A DNA stretch of 64,000 nucleotides from Posidonia oceanica (lineage: Eukaryota; Streptophyta; Magnoliopsida; Alismatales; Posidoniaceae), in NCBI GenBank assembly GCA_037176725.1, contig JAZBRS010000050.1, positions 10,000,001 to 10,064,000 on the forward strand, in the 5' to 3' direction. The position numbers and the translations under genes are program-made. The notes under the pieces are model-generated. The model ran no database searches. It was not told the DNA's origin and was given only the letters and a program-made list of their open reading frames with translations. Numbering within the stretch: the first letter of the stretch is position 1; each line of letters opens with the position of its first letter. This document shows positions 24,019 through 36,672 of the stretch, piece after piece.

Positions 24019-27000
24019 TTAATCATTCTCCATTACATAAGAACCGTGGATCTTCTTTTCCAAAGACATCATTGGTGAAAGACTCATAGGTAATAACATA
24101 TCATTGGAGCTTAAAGCACATACAGGTGCAGGTTTGAACTCGTACGAACCTTCTTTCACTCCCCATACCTGTTTGAGATGGAAATCATCAACTATTAGAA
24201 ACAACTTGATCCTTTTGTTTAGTAAGTCACGACTCTTTTATCTAAGTGCGTCACTAAGTGAAAAATAATGGGAAAGTCCACCCACCTGATTTCCTTCGTC
24301 ATCATATCCTCTGTCCCAAGTATGCACTTCTCCATTCTTATGAATCACAAGCTCAGAAGTGCTATATGTGGCGCCATTCTGTTGTCAAACGGAACAGCAA
24401 TAGGATTAAATTTTTAATGGAGTCATTATATTGAAAAACATAAAAACACGATGAACATAAAAAGAGAATAGGGCAGAAAAGAGAAGTAACAGGAAGCTAT
24501 ACCCAAGAATTTGGGAAGCCATCCGGTGGTGTTGAACCTTCATATAGGCAACGCTTTCCACGTTCACACCGTGAAAGATGTATAGTTGTCAGGCGTTCTG
24601 CAATATCCTGTAGTGTGCGAGACAGTCTCAGATGTCAAGCCTCTTGAAGCTATCCCGACATCTCGTGAATAGTCCAAATTGCTTACTTAAACACAATAAG
24701 TGAGAAAGGAAAAGGCACCAAACAAGCTCACTACCAGCAATTTGTGTGTAAATAATAAGTGCTAAATTAGCCCAGGAAACCAACTTTATGATGAAGATGC
24801 AAACTTCAAAAATGAGACAGTTAACCAATGAAAGACATGATTTCAAGCATGATGGCAGAGGAATGAACAAAATATGAAGTGAAGATAAAGTCAGTAGAAT
24901 AGACACAAGCAAAGTGAATATCAAAAAGAGAAAATCAAGCCAAATTTCAAAAGAATGCATAGTTGGATACCATTACATGTTCATAATGGTCCTCAACATG
25001 AATAAAAAGCAATACCAGGTTGATCAAGCACGTCAATTTTCTCAGTCAATAACATCAAATATTCTTAACAATATTATAATGCAAAGACTACCCCTATGGT
25101 GCACATGTTTCCTTCTAACTGGCACAGGAACTTTAAATTCCAAATTTCCAATCATTTATCAAGAAAGAACATGATAGTTTTTTCAAATATTAAAAAACAG
25201 GAGAAATGACAGAAGCACTAACTCAAAAATAGTTGACAAAATAGTGATGTGATTGGAAATGCTGATGTGACACAACAAGCTACTATTTCTTGTATTTAAA
25301 GAATATAACACGATGTCCATGTCAAAGGGTAAAATAAATCTTGGTGCCAGTCATATGCATAAATGTGGAAATTTGTTCTCAAATCTTGAATATGCATTTA
25401 GTATTCTCAACAAATGCCGCAAGTCACTGTAATAAACTAATAGCAGTATGCATTCAAAATGAAAAATTAGATACATAAAGAGATATCATCTTGAATGACT
25501 GCAACACTCATCTGTCATATGTTTCCCCATGAAAGCCACTTATGTCTCTCTTCTTAATGTCTCTCTTCTTAGAGCTTATTCTATAATCTATAGCAGTCTT
25601 ATTGAAAGTCGTCAACATCATATCGCTTTTGTGGAGTTTTTCAGATTTCCACAACATAATTTCTTTCAGGACTATATACTCACATCAAAAGGTCCACAGT
25701 TTTTTCTCACTTTCAGAGAGCCTCTTGGAGTTCCACTGCCTTTTATCCTGCTCTGGAATTTCTGATCATTTTGACTCTTAGACATGTTTAAACCATATAA
25801 GCAGCAGCCTAAGAGTAATCAACTAACTGGAGGGAATAGATGGAATTTCCTTTAAATACAAAAGAGATACCCAAATTTCTATATACTAAGGATTTATGTG
25901 GAAAACTTACTGGGTCTTGTGACTTAACATGGCTATTCTTGCATTCCATTTGAGGCAAACCAAAATGTTATTTCAAATGATGTGATTTCACAAAAATAAA
26001 ATGCCAGTTGGTATCGATAGCCTAGTGACACCTATGCTTGGTTTGCATTCCTCAATGATCTGTACCTTTCAGACCATTTGGGGCTATTGACCCCTACGTA
26101 ACCAATATATCCAGAGTAGGATTTGGGCCAGCTGAGGCAGTGGGCTTTAGGGTTCAAAATGACACATTAATAGCACATCTTCTATTTCATCACGTTTGTT
26201 CAGGTTGCATCTGTATCACTTAGTTGGCGCCACTTGAAAACCTTAATGGTAGCCTCGCACGTCGCTTCACAGCTAGTATAAGTCTATGGGTGTAATTGTG
26301 AGCCGCTGAGCCAACCAGAGGATTGGATTGGCCAATTGAGTAGCCCAACAGGATAGTCTGACAGGGTGGTTATTGAGAGAGATCGAGCCTGATAAGTTTA
26401 GTTTGGCTTCATGGTCTCCCTAATTTGATATTGCTGTGAATTGGACATTGCATGAATTCCCCGGATTGCATATTGCATTAATTATGCAAATGGACTTGCA
26501 CGAATTCCCTGGATTGGATATTGCATTAGTTATGCAAATGGACTTGCATGAGTTCCCGTGGTCAATCTTGCTTTTGCATGCGAGACCATTGAATGGTTAC
26601 TGCATGCATGCTGAGGACACCATCTAATGTTCCCTGCAAGGCAAGGAGACCTTCGAATGTTCCTTGCATGGGAAGGAGACCATCAAATGTTCATTCAAGA
26701 GTGATCGAGAACTTAAAGGTACTATGAAGCGGATCAGAATAGGCCCTGAATATCGCTTGAGCACTGGTGCTTTGACACCCTAGCAAGAAATATACGAACC
26801 CATTTCTTGTGCCAGCACACTTTGGATAGTTTTCTGTGACCAGGCAATATTTTGGACTTGAGTAATTAGTTCTGTTATCAAGACATGGAAAACTTACACC
26901 AGAGGGACTAATCAGAGGAAAAACTTTTTTTATTCGATTTGAGTGGTAGGCACATGCATGTCAGCTAAGTCATGAAAGACTAGTGGTGGGTACTATAACG

Positions 27001-30000
27001 TACCATGGAAGACTCCTATAAATTTCCATAAATATTGCATTATTTTAGAAGGACACAGAAAAAGACACGTTGACATGAGAATTAGCACCAAATTCCTGAC
27101 AAATGATTTCAATAGATAGAATTCGTTAGAAGTCACGAAAAACTAGTTGGTGGGGAAAGTTTTAGACAAAGAGAGAAGAATACAATGTTTACATCAAATA
27201 ATGATCTAGGGCATGAATTGTCAAGAGCAATATGAAAAACAATCTCCATACCAGTCTGTCAATGTCTTGGACCTCAGTTTCCGTTGTTTTAATTCGAAAA
27301 AATTATTTAGTGTGAAGTGAGAAAAAAAGGTAGGGTGTGGGCATAAAATCACCAATGGCCTTCATATAAAACAATAAAGACGATGACACCAGACTGCAAG
27401 CAAGGGCGTCATGTTACAGTGCCAAACAATATGAAAATAGATTATAACACGTGTTTGAGTACCGTTCCATACCGCAATAGCTTCTTCATCTTGGGGTCGC
27501 TGATCCCTAGGACGATCACAGTAATTTTTGTACTCTTCTGCATCTCTTATTGCATAAGTATTCAACTGCACATTCAAACGATGTTATACATAATGCTAGT
27601 ATCATATGAATACTGGATTAAAATAACATCCATGACTAAAAGAATTGCGTTTTCTGTGGGTTTTTCCCCTGGAAACACAACATTTTTAAAACGGAGAAAT
27701 ACAATAAGAAATAAATAATCTTTAAGAAAAATTGGTAAAGGCATAAATAGCTTATAAAACATTTCATATTATCAAAGTAGAAAAATACTTCTCTGCAACT
27801 CAATATGAGCCAATTACAACCAAGTAGAAAAATTTGCAATTTGATCAAATATTTTCTTATCATGGATGTTTCTGTTGTAATTTAGATTACTGTTGAGAAA
27901 TGCAGAATATTCAGACTGCCAAAGTCTCCTGTAGATAAAAAGAAACTATAAATAGGTGTCACTCTATGCCAAGCATAATTTTAAATATCAATTTCGTATC
28001 AGACTTAGGCAAGTTGAAAAACCGACACGTGTCAGCGAAATATTGGCATGTCGGTATTGTGTTTGTGGAAATGTAGTAAAAAAATCACCTTTGTTCACAA
28101 AATTATCATGTTGATGTCATATCAATGTTGTGTCGGTAAGTTGAAAAACCGACATGTGTTGGCAAAATTTCACTGACGCGTGTCGACATTTTGTACTATG
28201 ATACCAAGTGATGGGGCAAGGATACTCTATGACAAGTAATGGGGCAAGGATAGTTACTTAAGAAGATGCACATCTTCTATGAACCTAACAACCACAAAAA
28301 TACTTATAGTGTCTTGATGATTACAGACAAGTTCAGGCAACACCTATGAGATTAAGATGACTAAACCATAAGGTAAAACAATTGAATTGGTTTTCTTGAA
28401 ATATGAACATCCAACTCAAAACCAATTGACAATGAGTTAAGAGGTCCATCTATATATAACCACAAGTCTCAATCCTTACTTTTTCAATGTGAGACTATTC
28501 CAACACTCTTCCTCACTTGTAGCCTATTTTAGGTCCAACAAGTATCTCTTTTAAACATGAGTAAATGTGTGTGAACTTGGACCTGTTTGGACCTCTTTTG
28601 GCTTGATACCATTTTGAAATATGGACATCCAACTCAAAATCAATTGACAATGAGTGAAGAGGTCCATCTATATATAACCACAAGTCCCAATCCTCACTTT
28701 TTCAATGTGGGACTACTCCAACAGGTTTCATATTGTGGCCTTTCTTGTTTTTGTTAGCATCAATATTAATGTCCTTGTGTTGCATTGTGTCCCATTTACG
28801 TGATACTATTATCAAGATTGAGAAAGAAGTTATAACTAATAAAATGCAGGTACAATCTTCGACTGAAGGATTCCATCAAAGCACATAAAGACTCGAGCTG
28901 CACATGTGCCCTGATTGTTTTGATATCTTAATGAGCATGAAGAAACATCGTAGGGTAGCCCAAAGAGAATAATAATCAGTAAAAACATCCTCATCAGAGT
29001 AGGTGTAAGCATAAGTACCAGAAATTAAACTCACCTCAACATCACATTTCATCTCTTTTGGACAGGGTTTCACCATATAAAACCTCTGTAAGAATAAAAT
29101 CATAAGGCTCTCATTTGGAGAATTACAATGATAGTGAAAACTGAAACACTTGAATTGCAAATAATCAATCATGCTATAGTGTTGGAATCAATTTCCACAA
29201 GACAGAATAACTATATAAGAACGCATTTCATTAGGACAGGGTTTCACCATATATAACATCTGTAAGAATAAAAATATAAGGCTATCATTTGGAGAATTAA
29301 AATGATAGTGAAAAATGGAACAATGTAATTGTAAATAATCAATCATGCTATAGTGTCTTATTCAATTTCCACAAGTCAGAAGAACTATATATGAACGATC
29401 ATAGATGCAAAAGCTGTGATATTAGGTTCACTTTAGAAGGGAGAATTTACCTTGAAAATATAACAGGGCCCTAATAGGTCCAAATCTCAAGCCACAAGTG
29501 TGGTGCCGTTGCAAACAATAGTATTTTAAAGGAAATCCGCTAACATTATTAAATATCACCCTAAGCAATGTGCCATTGCAAACCAAAAAAATACCGTACT
29601 TGGCGAAAGGGCTTCTGAGGGGTTCTCCAAAATGCCTGTAACAAGAAAACAGAAAAGGTTAAAAAAAAAATACAATACTGGTAACCTATACTTAAATCAC
29701 AAACAAAAAATATCAAGTTGCCAATATGTACTTGTTCACAGTATAGGACTCTCGAACCATCAACCATCTCTGACACAGGGCATGTACGCATTCTGCATGA
29801 ATTAAAGTCATATTAGAGAAGTATAATAGACAATATCAAGATACTTTGACAGAATTAAAAACAATTTATAATGTTACATAACAGCATTTTAATGCCCATC
29901 CAAACAAGTACCCATTTGTGCACCCATATGATGCTAAATGACATAAAAACTAGAAGCTAGGTGTTCTTCCCCATATGTACTGGCCATCAAATATCAACCT

Positions 30001-31649
30001 ATCATATGTTAGACAACTATATTCTTACTCTGTTTAATAGTTGTGATTTTATCTAGTACAAAACTGTAGAAAAGGTGGTCTTGGGAAGGTTCACAACTGA
30101 AAGGGACAAGATAACAAGATCAAACATAGACCCATATTAAACTATTTTCAGGCATTTTGATAGGAATCAACATCATAGAGATCAAGTTACCTTCCACATA
30201 AGATTAAATAGCTTGCATTGTTAGAGTTTAGGAATCTGATATGAATGAATTTCCAAGCACCAACAACCTTCCATAATTCCAAAAAAATTATTCTATCTTG
30301 TAATCTTTTCAATGGAACTTGGAAGTTGTTTGAGAACAATTTCTTCTTCCTTTTCTTTTGCTTGCAGTAAAAATTCTTTAACCAAGTTTGTAAATAACCA
30401 TAAATTCATTTCTATTTTTCTTTATTAAACTTGTTTGCTAGGAGAAATGCACACAAATACATAGAAACCAATTACCAGTGAAGGCCATCCTTTTTTTTGA
30501 CATAGATTGGTGAAGGGTTGGAAGCCATCATTCAGAATTCCTATGTCAGTCTTCCTCTGAGTATATGTTGAAAGAGAGTACAATTGACTTCCTTGTGTAA
30601 TTTTTTTACTTTACTGGCTTCCAGTTACTAGCTTGCTTCTTCCCCTTAAACAAGTGTTGAGTACCTGTATTATGTGGAGTCTTGAAGCCTCCTGCACAAT
30701 CTAACCTAATCAGACAACTGTTTTGCTAGCATTTTTTTCTTGTCAAAATTGTCAATGATAAACATTAAGAAACAGGATTAGTTTCCGACTAATCCCCTTT
30801 ACCAAGATGATCCTTCTAGTTGGCCGATCCCACACATTGGGATTAAGGCATGGTTGACGTCTTATATTCTTCTAGCCTATGAGATCATGTATAAGATGCA
30901 TCCTTGTATGCAGGTAGACCATAACCATTCTAAAGAACTGAAAAAATAAGTCAGTTGAACTGATTGACCTGATGTTTATAAATCTCTTTCTCACCTCGTA
31001 TTCTTTGATAGATAAAACCCTTCCTTTGGTGTATATACACAATACTAAGAGACTAAAGTTATAAGCTCTTCACTTGGGAAATTTCACTCCTAAGCCCCTT
31101 AAGCACAGCACAAGCAAATAATCTCCTTCCTTTCTTTCCTCGATGTTAAAAAGACAAATTAATGATGAAACCATAATTAATTTTAGTACCATTCCCTCGG
31201 TTCCAACAGCCGAACATTTCATCAAAAATCCAAACTTCCTGAACCACAACGAAGAAACACGAAACAATACCGAAACAGACATGAAGAAACCAAACTCGGG
31301 CGCCACCACCGCCAACTAGCGTTTGTTGCATACCTGAGATTGAAGTAGTTGGTGGGATCCCTCACGGCCTGCTCGCGCGAGAACTTCAACCCAACAACCA
31401 AGAGAATTCAGCAACTTACAAACAAACGCACAAGACAAACACACTAATTTCCCCACATACACAAAACACTCGATCCGTTACCTTCTCTCCCGTCAGCGAT
31501 TCGGCGACGGCGCGGGCGTGGTCCCACCTCGTGGTGGACTTGGTGAGCTTCTTGACCACGACCGCGCCTCCGATGAGCACGAGCGCCTTGAGCACCCATC
31601 CCCGCACCCTGCTACCTCCAGCCCCGCTCGTGCCCTCGTCCGATCCCAT
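24019..31649 (-). CDS. CRL: Chromophore lyase CRL homologue (CpcT/CpeT-like), nine exons
   Basis: Exons on the minus strand: 31482-31649, 31334-31383, 29730-29790, 29600-29635, 29035-29085, 27473-27565, 24503-24607, 24286-24378 and 24019-24168. All introns are GT-AG, the phases agree, and the total is 807 nt (268 residues plus stop). The start is the ATG at 31649; the codon two before it is GTG. Residues about 19-32 (VLKALVLIGGAVVV) form a single membrane segment. After it come the family words KSTTRWDHAR, DPTNYFN, CPVSEMVDGSRVLY, EQAFWRTPQKPFRQRFYMVK and HTWDRGYD. Plant CRL is a chloroplast outer-envelope protein needed for plastid division and normal cell division; it is related to cyanobacterial bilin lyases. 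The length is close to the roughly 260 residues usual for the family. No defect is seen, so it is probably functional. Confidence 0.95.
24608..27472 (-). other. CRL: CRL intron 6 (2865 bp)
   Basis: The largest CRL intron, donor GTATGG and acceptor TACAG. It holds AT-rich sequence, a doubled ATGTCTCTCTTCTTA near 25540-25570 and a tandem repeat at 26441-26560. No transposase or gene is recognised inside. Confidence 0.85.
26441..26690. repeat. CRL: Short tandem repeats in CRL intron 6
   Basis: About 2.5 copies of a roughly 49-bp unit (TGGACTTGCATGAATTCCC, then GGATTGSATATTGCATTA and TTATGCAAA) span 26441-26560. A second, roughly 30-bp repeat with ATGTTCCYTGCA and GGAGACCWTC spans about 26620-26690. 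Confidence 0.8.
28012..28195. repeat. CRL: Two-copy repeat with GACACGTGTC palindrome in CRL intron 5
   Basis: AAGTTGAAAAACCGACACGTGTC near 28012 is repeated as a close variant (GACATGTGTT) near 28138. The first copy contains the G-box-like palindrome CACGTG. Probably debris of a small element. Confidence 0.6.
28397..28723 (-). mobile_element. TRIM (miniature LTR retrotransposon) in CRL intron 5
   Basis: Two direct repeats of about 109 bp (28397-28505 and 28615-28723) are about 93% identical. On the minus strand each begins TGTTGGARTAGTC and ends ATATTTCA. Next to the upstream copy is ATGGTATCAAGCC, a tRNA-Met type primer-binding site (rc near 28602-28613). Before the downstream copy is the purine-rich AAGTGAGGAAGAG. 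About 110 bp of non-coding interior is left. GGTTT flanks the right end (28724-28728) and is also found three bases off the left end (28389-28393), so the true LTR may extend by three bases. Non-autonomous. Confidence 0.85.
29044..29400. repeat. CRL: Tandem duplication copying part of CRL exon 5
   Basis: The roughly 179-bp block at 29044-29222, which covers most of exon 5 and the adjoining intron 4, is repeated at about 29224-29400 (GGACAGGGTTTCACCATATA and AATCAATCATGCTATAGTGT occur in both). The second copy keeps an acceptor-like site but lacks the 3' part of the exon and its donor, so it is a decoy rather than an alternative exon. Confidence 0.85.
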
Positions 31650-32089
31650 ACTCACGGGCGGCGGCGGAGGAGGAGGAGAAGAAGAGGAGAGATCATGACA
31701 TGAACCCAGGAGAACCCACCCCAGGAGCTAGCATGTCGAGGGAGAGAACCTAGACCATATCAATTGGGACGAAGTTCGAGTACGACACACAGCAATCCAC
31801 CACGCTTCCGATTCGGTATAAACTGGCTGCTGTAGTTTGAACTGGGTTTAGCAATTTCTATGTTTAATTTTTTCTGCAACATACAGTCCAGGAATTGAAT
31901 GGAACTTTTTGCCGGTGTGGAGTGGTAACTGATAGCGAATTTTTTGTTTGCCAACGGTAGTAGGTTTATTCTCTTCTTTTCTTTTTTTTTCCACGGTCCG
32001 TGAGATTTGAATCTAGAAATTCCATTCCTCCAGGTGAATTACACCATCACAGTTGGTTAGTGGTAGTAAATTTTAAAAACCACTTTTCC
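31650..32089. promoter_or_regulatory. CRL: CRL upstream region
   Basis: This contains the 5' UTR and presumably the core promoter. A purine-rich run on plus (31657-31695), CT-rich on the coding strand, lies just upstream of the ATG, as is common in plant 5' UTRs. No clear TATA box was identified. The hAT remnant begins about 440 bp upstream of the start codon. Confidence 0.5.
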
Positions 32090-35061
32090 ATGAATATGGG
32101 CCAGTCAACCCTGGACTGTCCAATCTGGCCTGGATTTTGACCCAACATGGCCTAGTTCGACAAAAAGTTGAACTGAACTGACCCAGCCCGAATCGAGACA
32201 TGGGCCGTACTGGGCCCGAGGCCTAAGGCCAATCGGCCAACAACAACAGGCCCATTTGGGCCCGATCGTTGGATCGAGCTCAGGCCAAACCGAGTCAGTC
32301 AGATTTTAATGAAAAAAAAAACTAAATGTTGGCACCAACGTTCCTTTATTTTATTTTATTTTTTTCTTCTATAAATACATCATTAAACTTTTCGTTTTTC
32401 ACACAACTCTCTGCTCTTCTCAATTCTCTCAATCTCTCTACTACAACTCTCTCATTCTCTAAAATTCTTCAATCTCAAATTTCTCTACTACTCTTCTCAC
32501 TTGTGTGGAATACAAGTTTGACTCCGGACTCCGGTCTCCATCAACAACACTCCGGTCTCGGACTTTTTAACAGTCTTCGTACTCCAGCATCTGTGTCCAC
32601 GGCTTGTCAACTCCACCGACAAAAAAATTTTCTTTACTTTTAATCCTTCCAATTTTCCTACTTCTAATTCCTCTATTTTTGAGTTTTGGATTTTGGATTT
32701 TTTGGTCAAGGATTTTCTTTCTATTATCAATTTTTTATACATTATAATGGAATATCATTATCATGAAAATGTATGAAGGGGTGATTATAACCCTACCCAA
32801 GAGTTAGAGCATCCTCAAACTACAACCACATAAACACAATCTACAGGCACCAAAAAACCTAGGAAACAAAGTTTATGGGTTTTGAAACATGTAACCTTAT
32901 ACCCTATTGATAAAAATAGATGCTATTGTAATTATTGTGGTATAGTATACATTTGTCCTAATGCTGAGGATATAGGTCATATATCTAGGCATTTAACAAA
33001 ATGTATAGCTGCCCATAATAAAGATGGTAACACAGATTTAAGACAATCTAAATTGCATGTAGGTTCTAGTGGAATAGTAAATTGGAAATATAATGCAGAA
33101 GAAGCAAAATAAGGTCTAACAAAATTTATAGTACAAGATAAACAACCATTTAATTTTTCTGAAAATAAAAAATTTGAAAGTTGTATACAAAATTATTTTA
33201 ACCCACAATTTAAAGGTCATTCTAGGAATACTACTAAAAATATAATTTATAAAATACTTAAAAAGGACAAAGAATTTTTAATTAAAATGTTTTATAGTTT
33301 ATTATGTAAAATATCATTAACTTGTGATATTTGGATAGGTCCTAATAATTTTCCTTACTTATGTTTAACTGCACATTGAATAGACAAAGAATGGAATTTA
33401 CAAAAAGGATTAATTGTTTTTAAACTTTTTGATCATTCACATACTGGAAAAGCAATAGCAAATATTATAGAAGATATTACTAAAGAATTTAAAATATATA
33501 ATAAAATTAATACAATATCTTTTAATAATGCTTCTAATAATAATATTGCAATAGGAATATTAAAAAGAAATTTAAAACCACTATTAAATGATGATTTATT
33601 TCATTGTAAATGTTGTTGTCACATTTTAAATTTAATTGTATAAGAATGTATAAATTGCATTAGGCCTTATATGGAAAATATAAGAGCAGCTATCTTATTT
33701 ATTCAAACATCACCTAAAAGATTTCAAGATTTTAGATATTTATGTGTAGAACAAAGTTTAAAACTTAAAAAATTTAAATTAGATATTTAATATAAATGGA
33801 ATTCAACATATAATACGTTAACTTCATGTTTATCTTATAATAACATAATTACAATATATTATAATGCAAGATCTAATTATTTATTAAATGATGAAGATTG
33901 ACATAATGCTAGCATAATTCATACATTTTTAGAATCATTTTATATTGCAACTAATCAATTATCTGGTCAATATTAACCTACTAGTTCTCTAGTTTTAGTT
34001 AATTTATTTAATATTACAAACACTTTTCAATAATATAGATTTTTCACAAAATTTGAAAATATTATTAAAGTAATGGAAGAAAAATATAATAGTTATTAAG
34101 ATGAGCCTCCAATGTGGACATGCTTAGCATTAATCATGGATCTTAGGAATAGATTAGTTAATTGTATGGTACTTATAGATGATATTTTTAGTAACATGAA
34201 TAAAAATGATAAAATAGATGAATTTAATAATAGAATTAATGAAACTTTATATGCATTATTTGAAGAATATGTTACAAATTATGGTGAAAGTAGTTCTAGT
34301 GCACATACATCTAGTTTTATAGGAACATATAGTAGTAGTAATAGTTCATTTCGGAGTAGATTAAATAAAAAAAGAAAAATACATAAAATTAACAACTAAT
34401 AATGAATTAGAAAATTATTTAGAATGTGAGTTTGCTCTTAGTGATCTTGAAATAGATAATTTAGATGTACTAAAGTAGTGGTCTAATACTGCAGTTAGGT
34501 TTCCTATAATTACTAGAATGGCTAAAGATTTATTAACGATGCTGACGTCTACTGTGGTGTCGGAGTCTACATTTTCTGCAGGTAAAAGAGTTTTAAGTGA
34601 TAGAATGTGTAAATTATCCAAAAAAATTGTAAAAGTCTCTGTGTGCTTGAAGGATTGGTACGATGCAATTAATCGTCTACAAAACTTAAATTTAAACGAC
34701 GAATCAGGACAATGAGACATCAACTTCAACGGGGACGAGAGCTTCTATTAATGATTAAAGAATATGAATATATTTTTTTGTAAAATTTTTAATTTATATT
34801 AATGTAATAATTGTAAATGTAAAAATATAAATGGTTGAATAACTTACATATTTTTCAAGTTTTTTTATGTATACATCAATTATTTAATAATAAATAAAAA
34901 AATTTAAAATAAACAAAACTGGCCCGATGGACCGGCCTGATTCAATGGTGGGTCGTGGACCGTACCGGGCCCGAGTATTATAGAATCTGGCCTGGCCGAA
35001 CCCAGGCCCAACCGGGCCTTCTTTCTTTCGGGCCAAGCTAGCCCGGCTCGGTTACATGTCT
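32090..35061 (+). mobile_element. Decayed hAT (Ac-like) DNA transposon
   Basis: A transposase pseudogene is flanked by GC-rich subterminal regions with many GGCCCG/CGGGCC words in both orientations (32097-32290 and 34917-35040). The right end, read on the opposite strand, starts TAGACATGTAACCGAGCCGG, a typical hAT terminus. A matching left terminus was not found near 32040-32100, so the left end is truncated or diverged and no target duplication could be confirmed. Confidence 0.8.
32882..34715 (+). pseudogene. hAT transposase pseudogene (BED finger, core, hATC domain)
   Basis: The first block (32882-33112) has a BED-type finger with C-N-Y-C-G and H-I-S-R-H-L-T-K-C. The middle shows SLTCDIWIGPN, HCKCCCHILNLIV and YKWNSTYNTL in the order known for Ac-like transposases. 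The last block (34440-34715) is the hATC dimerisation region: NYLECEFA, RFPIITRMAKDLL, TVVSESTFSAGKRVL. At least eight in-frame stops occur, for example at 33110, 33379, 33643, 33788, 33899, 33975 and 34476 (approximate). Several could come from TGG or CAA by a single transition. No introns are visible. Inactive. Confidence 0.9.
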
Positions 35062-35352
35062 AATCACTACCCATCTTGTAGTTTTTAAATTCTAGAACTA
35101 TGTTTTGCCATATTACTTTTACCACAGAATAAGAAGTTTGGTATGTTTATGTTCCATTTATTGAAAAATTAGGAGAGGCTACACCGCTACATAGGAGAAC
35201 ACTTTTTTTTAGGAGAGGACGTAGAATTGTATTTCATATTATCTGCTGAAAGAAGATAGATAGTTGTGGATAGGGGATTTTTGAGGCGTTGTTTACTTGT
35301 TGGGTCTCTTTGTTTATGTTCGACTCCTCCACTCTACAGATGTTAAAGTCAT
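35062..35352. other. Spacer between hAT remnant and gypsy LTR
   Basis: AT-rich, with no gene recognised. The base just left of 35353 would be the flank of the element C 3' LTR. Confidence 0.4.
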
Positions 35353-36672
35353 TGTAATCGTCACTCTTGGTTCGCTTTCGCTAGCCCTTAAAACGTCGTA
35401 GAAGATTTGATGTTGATGTAGATTTAACTACCTTAGGATAACACCAGCATTGCCTAAGAGTATCCATGCTGATAAGCTCTTTTTCCTCTTCTTTTCCTTA
35501 CAAAATAAGATTAAAATTCGTAGATTAATAAAGTGTAGTAAAGATGTAAAAATAAAAATTAAATAACATGGAATAAATGAAAAAAAATACTAATTCAAGG
35601 ATTTATCCCCCCGAATGACACTATATGTAATGCCTATTTATGAATGCATATGCATAAAATAAAATAAAATGTAATAACATAAAACCTCCATTTGATTCGT
35701 GGAGTGTATGCATGGGATATGGAATAGTGATGATTGGATACGGTAGCCACACAATTTTCTGACTTCTCTCTTATACAACACTTGAAATATTTTCTAATTT
35801 CTCTCCACACAATTTTTTTCACCCAAGACCCAATTTTCCTCTCCAATTTGCGTCCTCAATTTTTCATCCAAATTTCTATCCCCCTTCAAGGTTGAAGTGC
35901 ACAGATATTTATAGAAACATGGGAGGATCAAAGAAAGGCAAGAAACTAATAAATGACAAGGCAATCTAGTTGTAGCAAAGGAATTCCAAAATTGGGGCAA
36001 AAAATGCTAGGAAGCGCAGAACATCTTGCAATTAACAACCTCTAAAAATGACACACATACCCTGCCCTATTAATGAGAGAATATTCCTCCTATTAAATGC
36101 GAATTAAGTACAATAAAGTCTAATTAAGTCCACACACAGTAAATGGGCTCACTAAACAAGGAAATAATTTGAATTCAAAATTATTCCAAGGAATGAAAGT
36201 GACAGGTGCAGTGGACACAACTATCAGGTGTAAAATGCAGAACATCCTGCGTTTAATATAAAACACTGAGAACTCTACATTTTACACTCTCAGGCTCAAA
36301 ACTAGTCAAATTTGGGTGCCAGCTCAAAAATGCTTGAGTGGATCGTTTAAAACTGTTAATACGACCCTCAAATAAAGAATGCGAACTCGTTTAAAAAAAT
36401 GGAAAATTAATTTGAGTCAAAAAAAAAAGGTTTGACTGAAATGGGAAGAAAACAAAATGGTACTGTAAAACACCTATGTTTGGGCGTTTAACATGGAACG
36501 CAGCATATGATGCGTTTTATGTAAAATGCTATGAATTAAGCGTTTTGTAGCCAAAAGAAGCAAATGAGCCTTAAGAGAGCTTTAAGAAAGAGAGAGATCT
36601 TTATGGTTGAATGCACTATAATATGAGCAACCTAAGAAAAAGTAAGGAAGTGTTCAAAACAGAATATCTACA
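35353..36672 (-). mobile_element. Probable 3' LTR of a minus-strand gypsy element (element C)
   Basis: On the minus strand it begins TGTAGATATTC at 36672, directly after the purine tract AAAGAGGGGCAATT (36673-36686), as at a 3' LTR start. A TATA-like TTCTATAAATA lies near 35905. The other end is proposed at 35353 (ATTACA) by position and end sequence only. It holds imperfect palindromes such as GCGTTTTATGTAAAAYGC near 36510, echoing the modules of family A. About 1.3 kb. Confidence 0.6.

Noticed and set aside
25529..25765. 78-codon plus-strand frame in CRL intron 6 as a nested gene
   Set aside because: No domain, AT-rich low-complexity composition, and it lies inside an intron with no sign of a promoter or conserved start.
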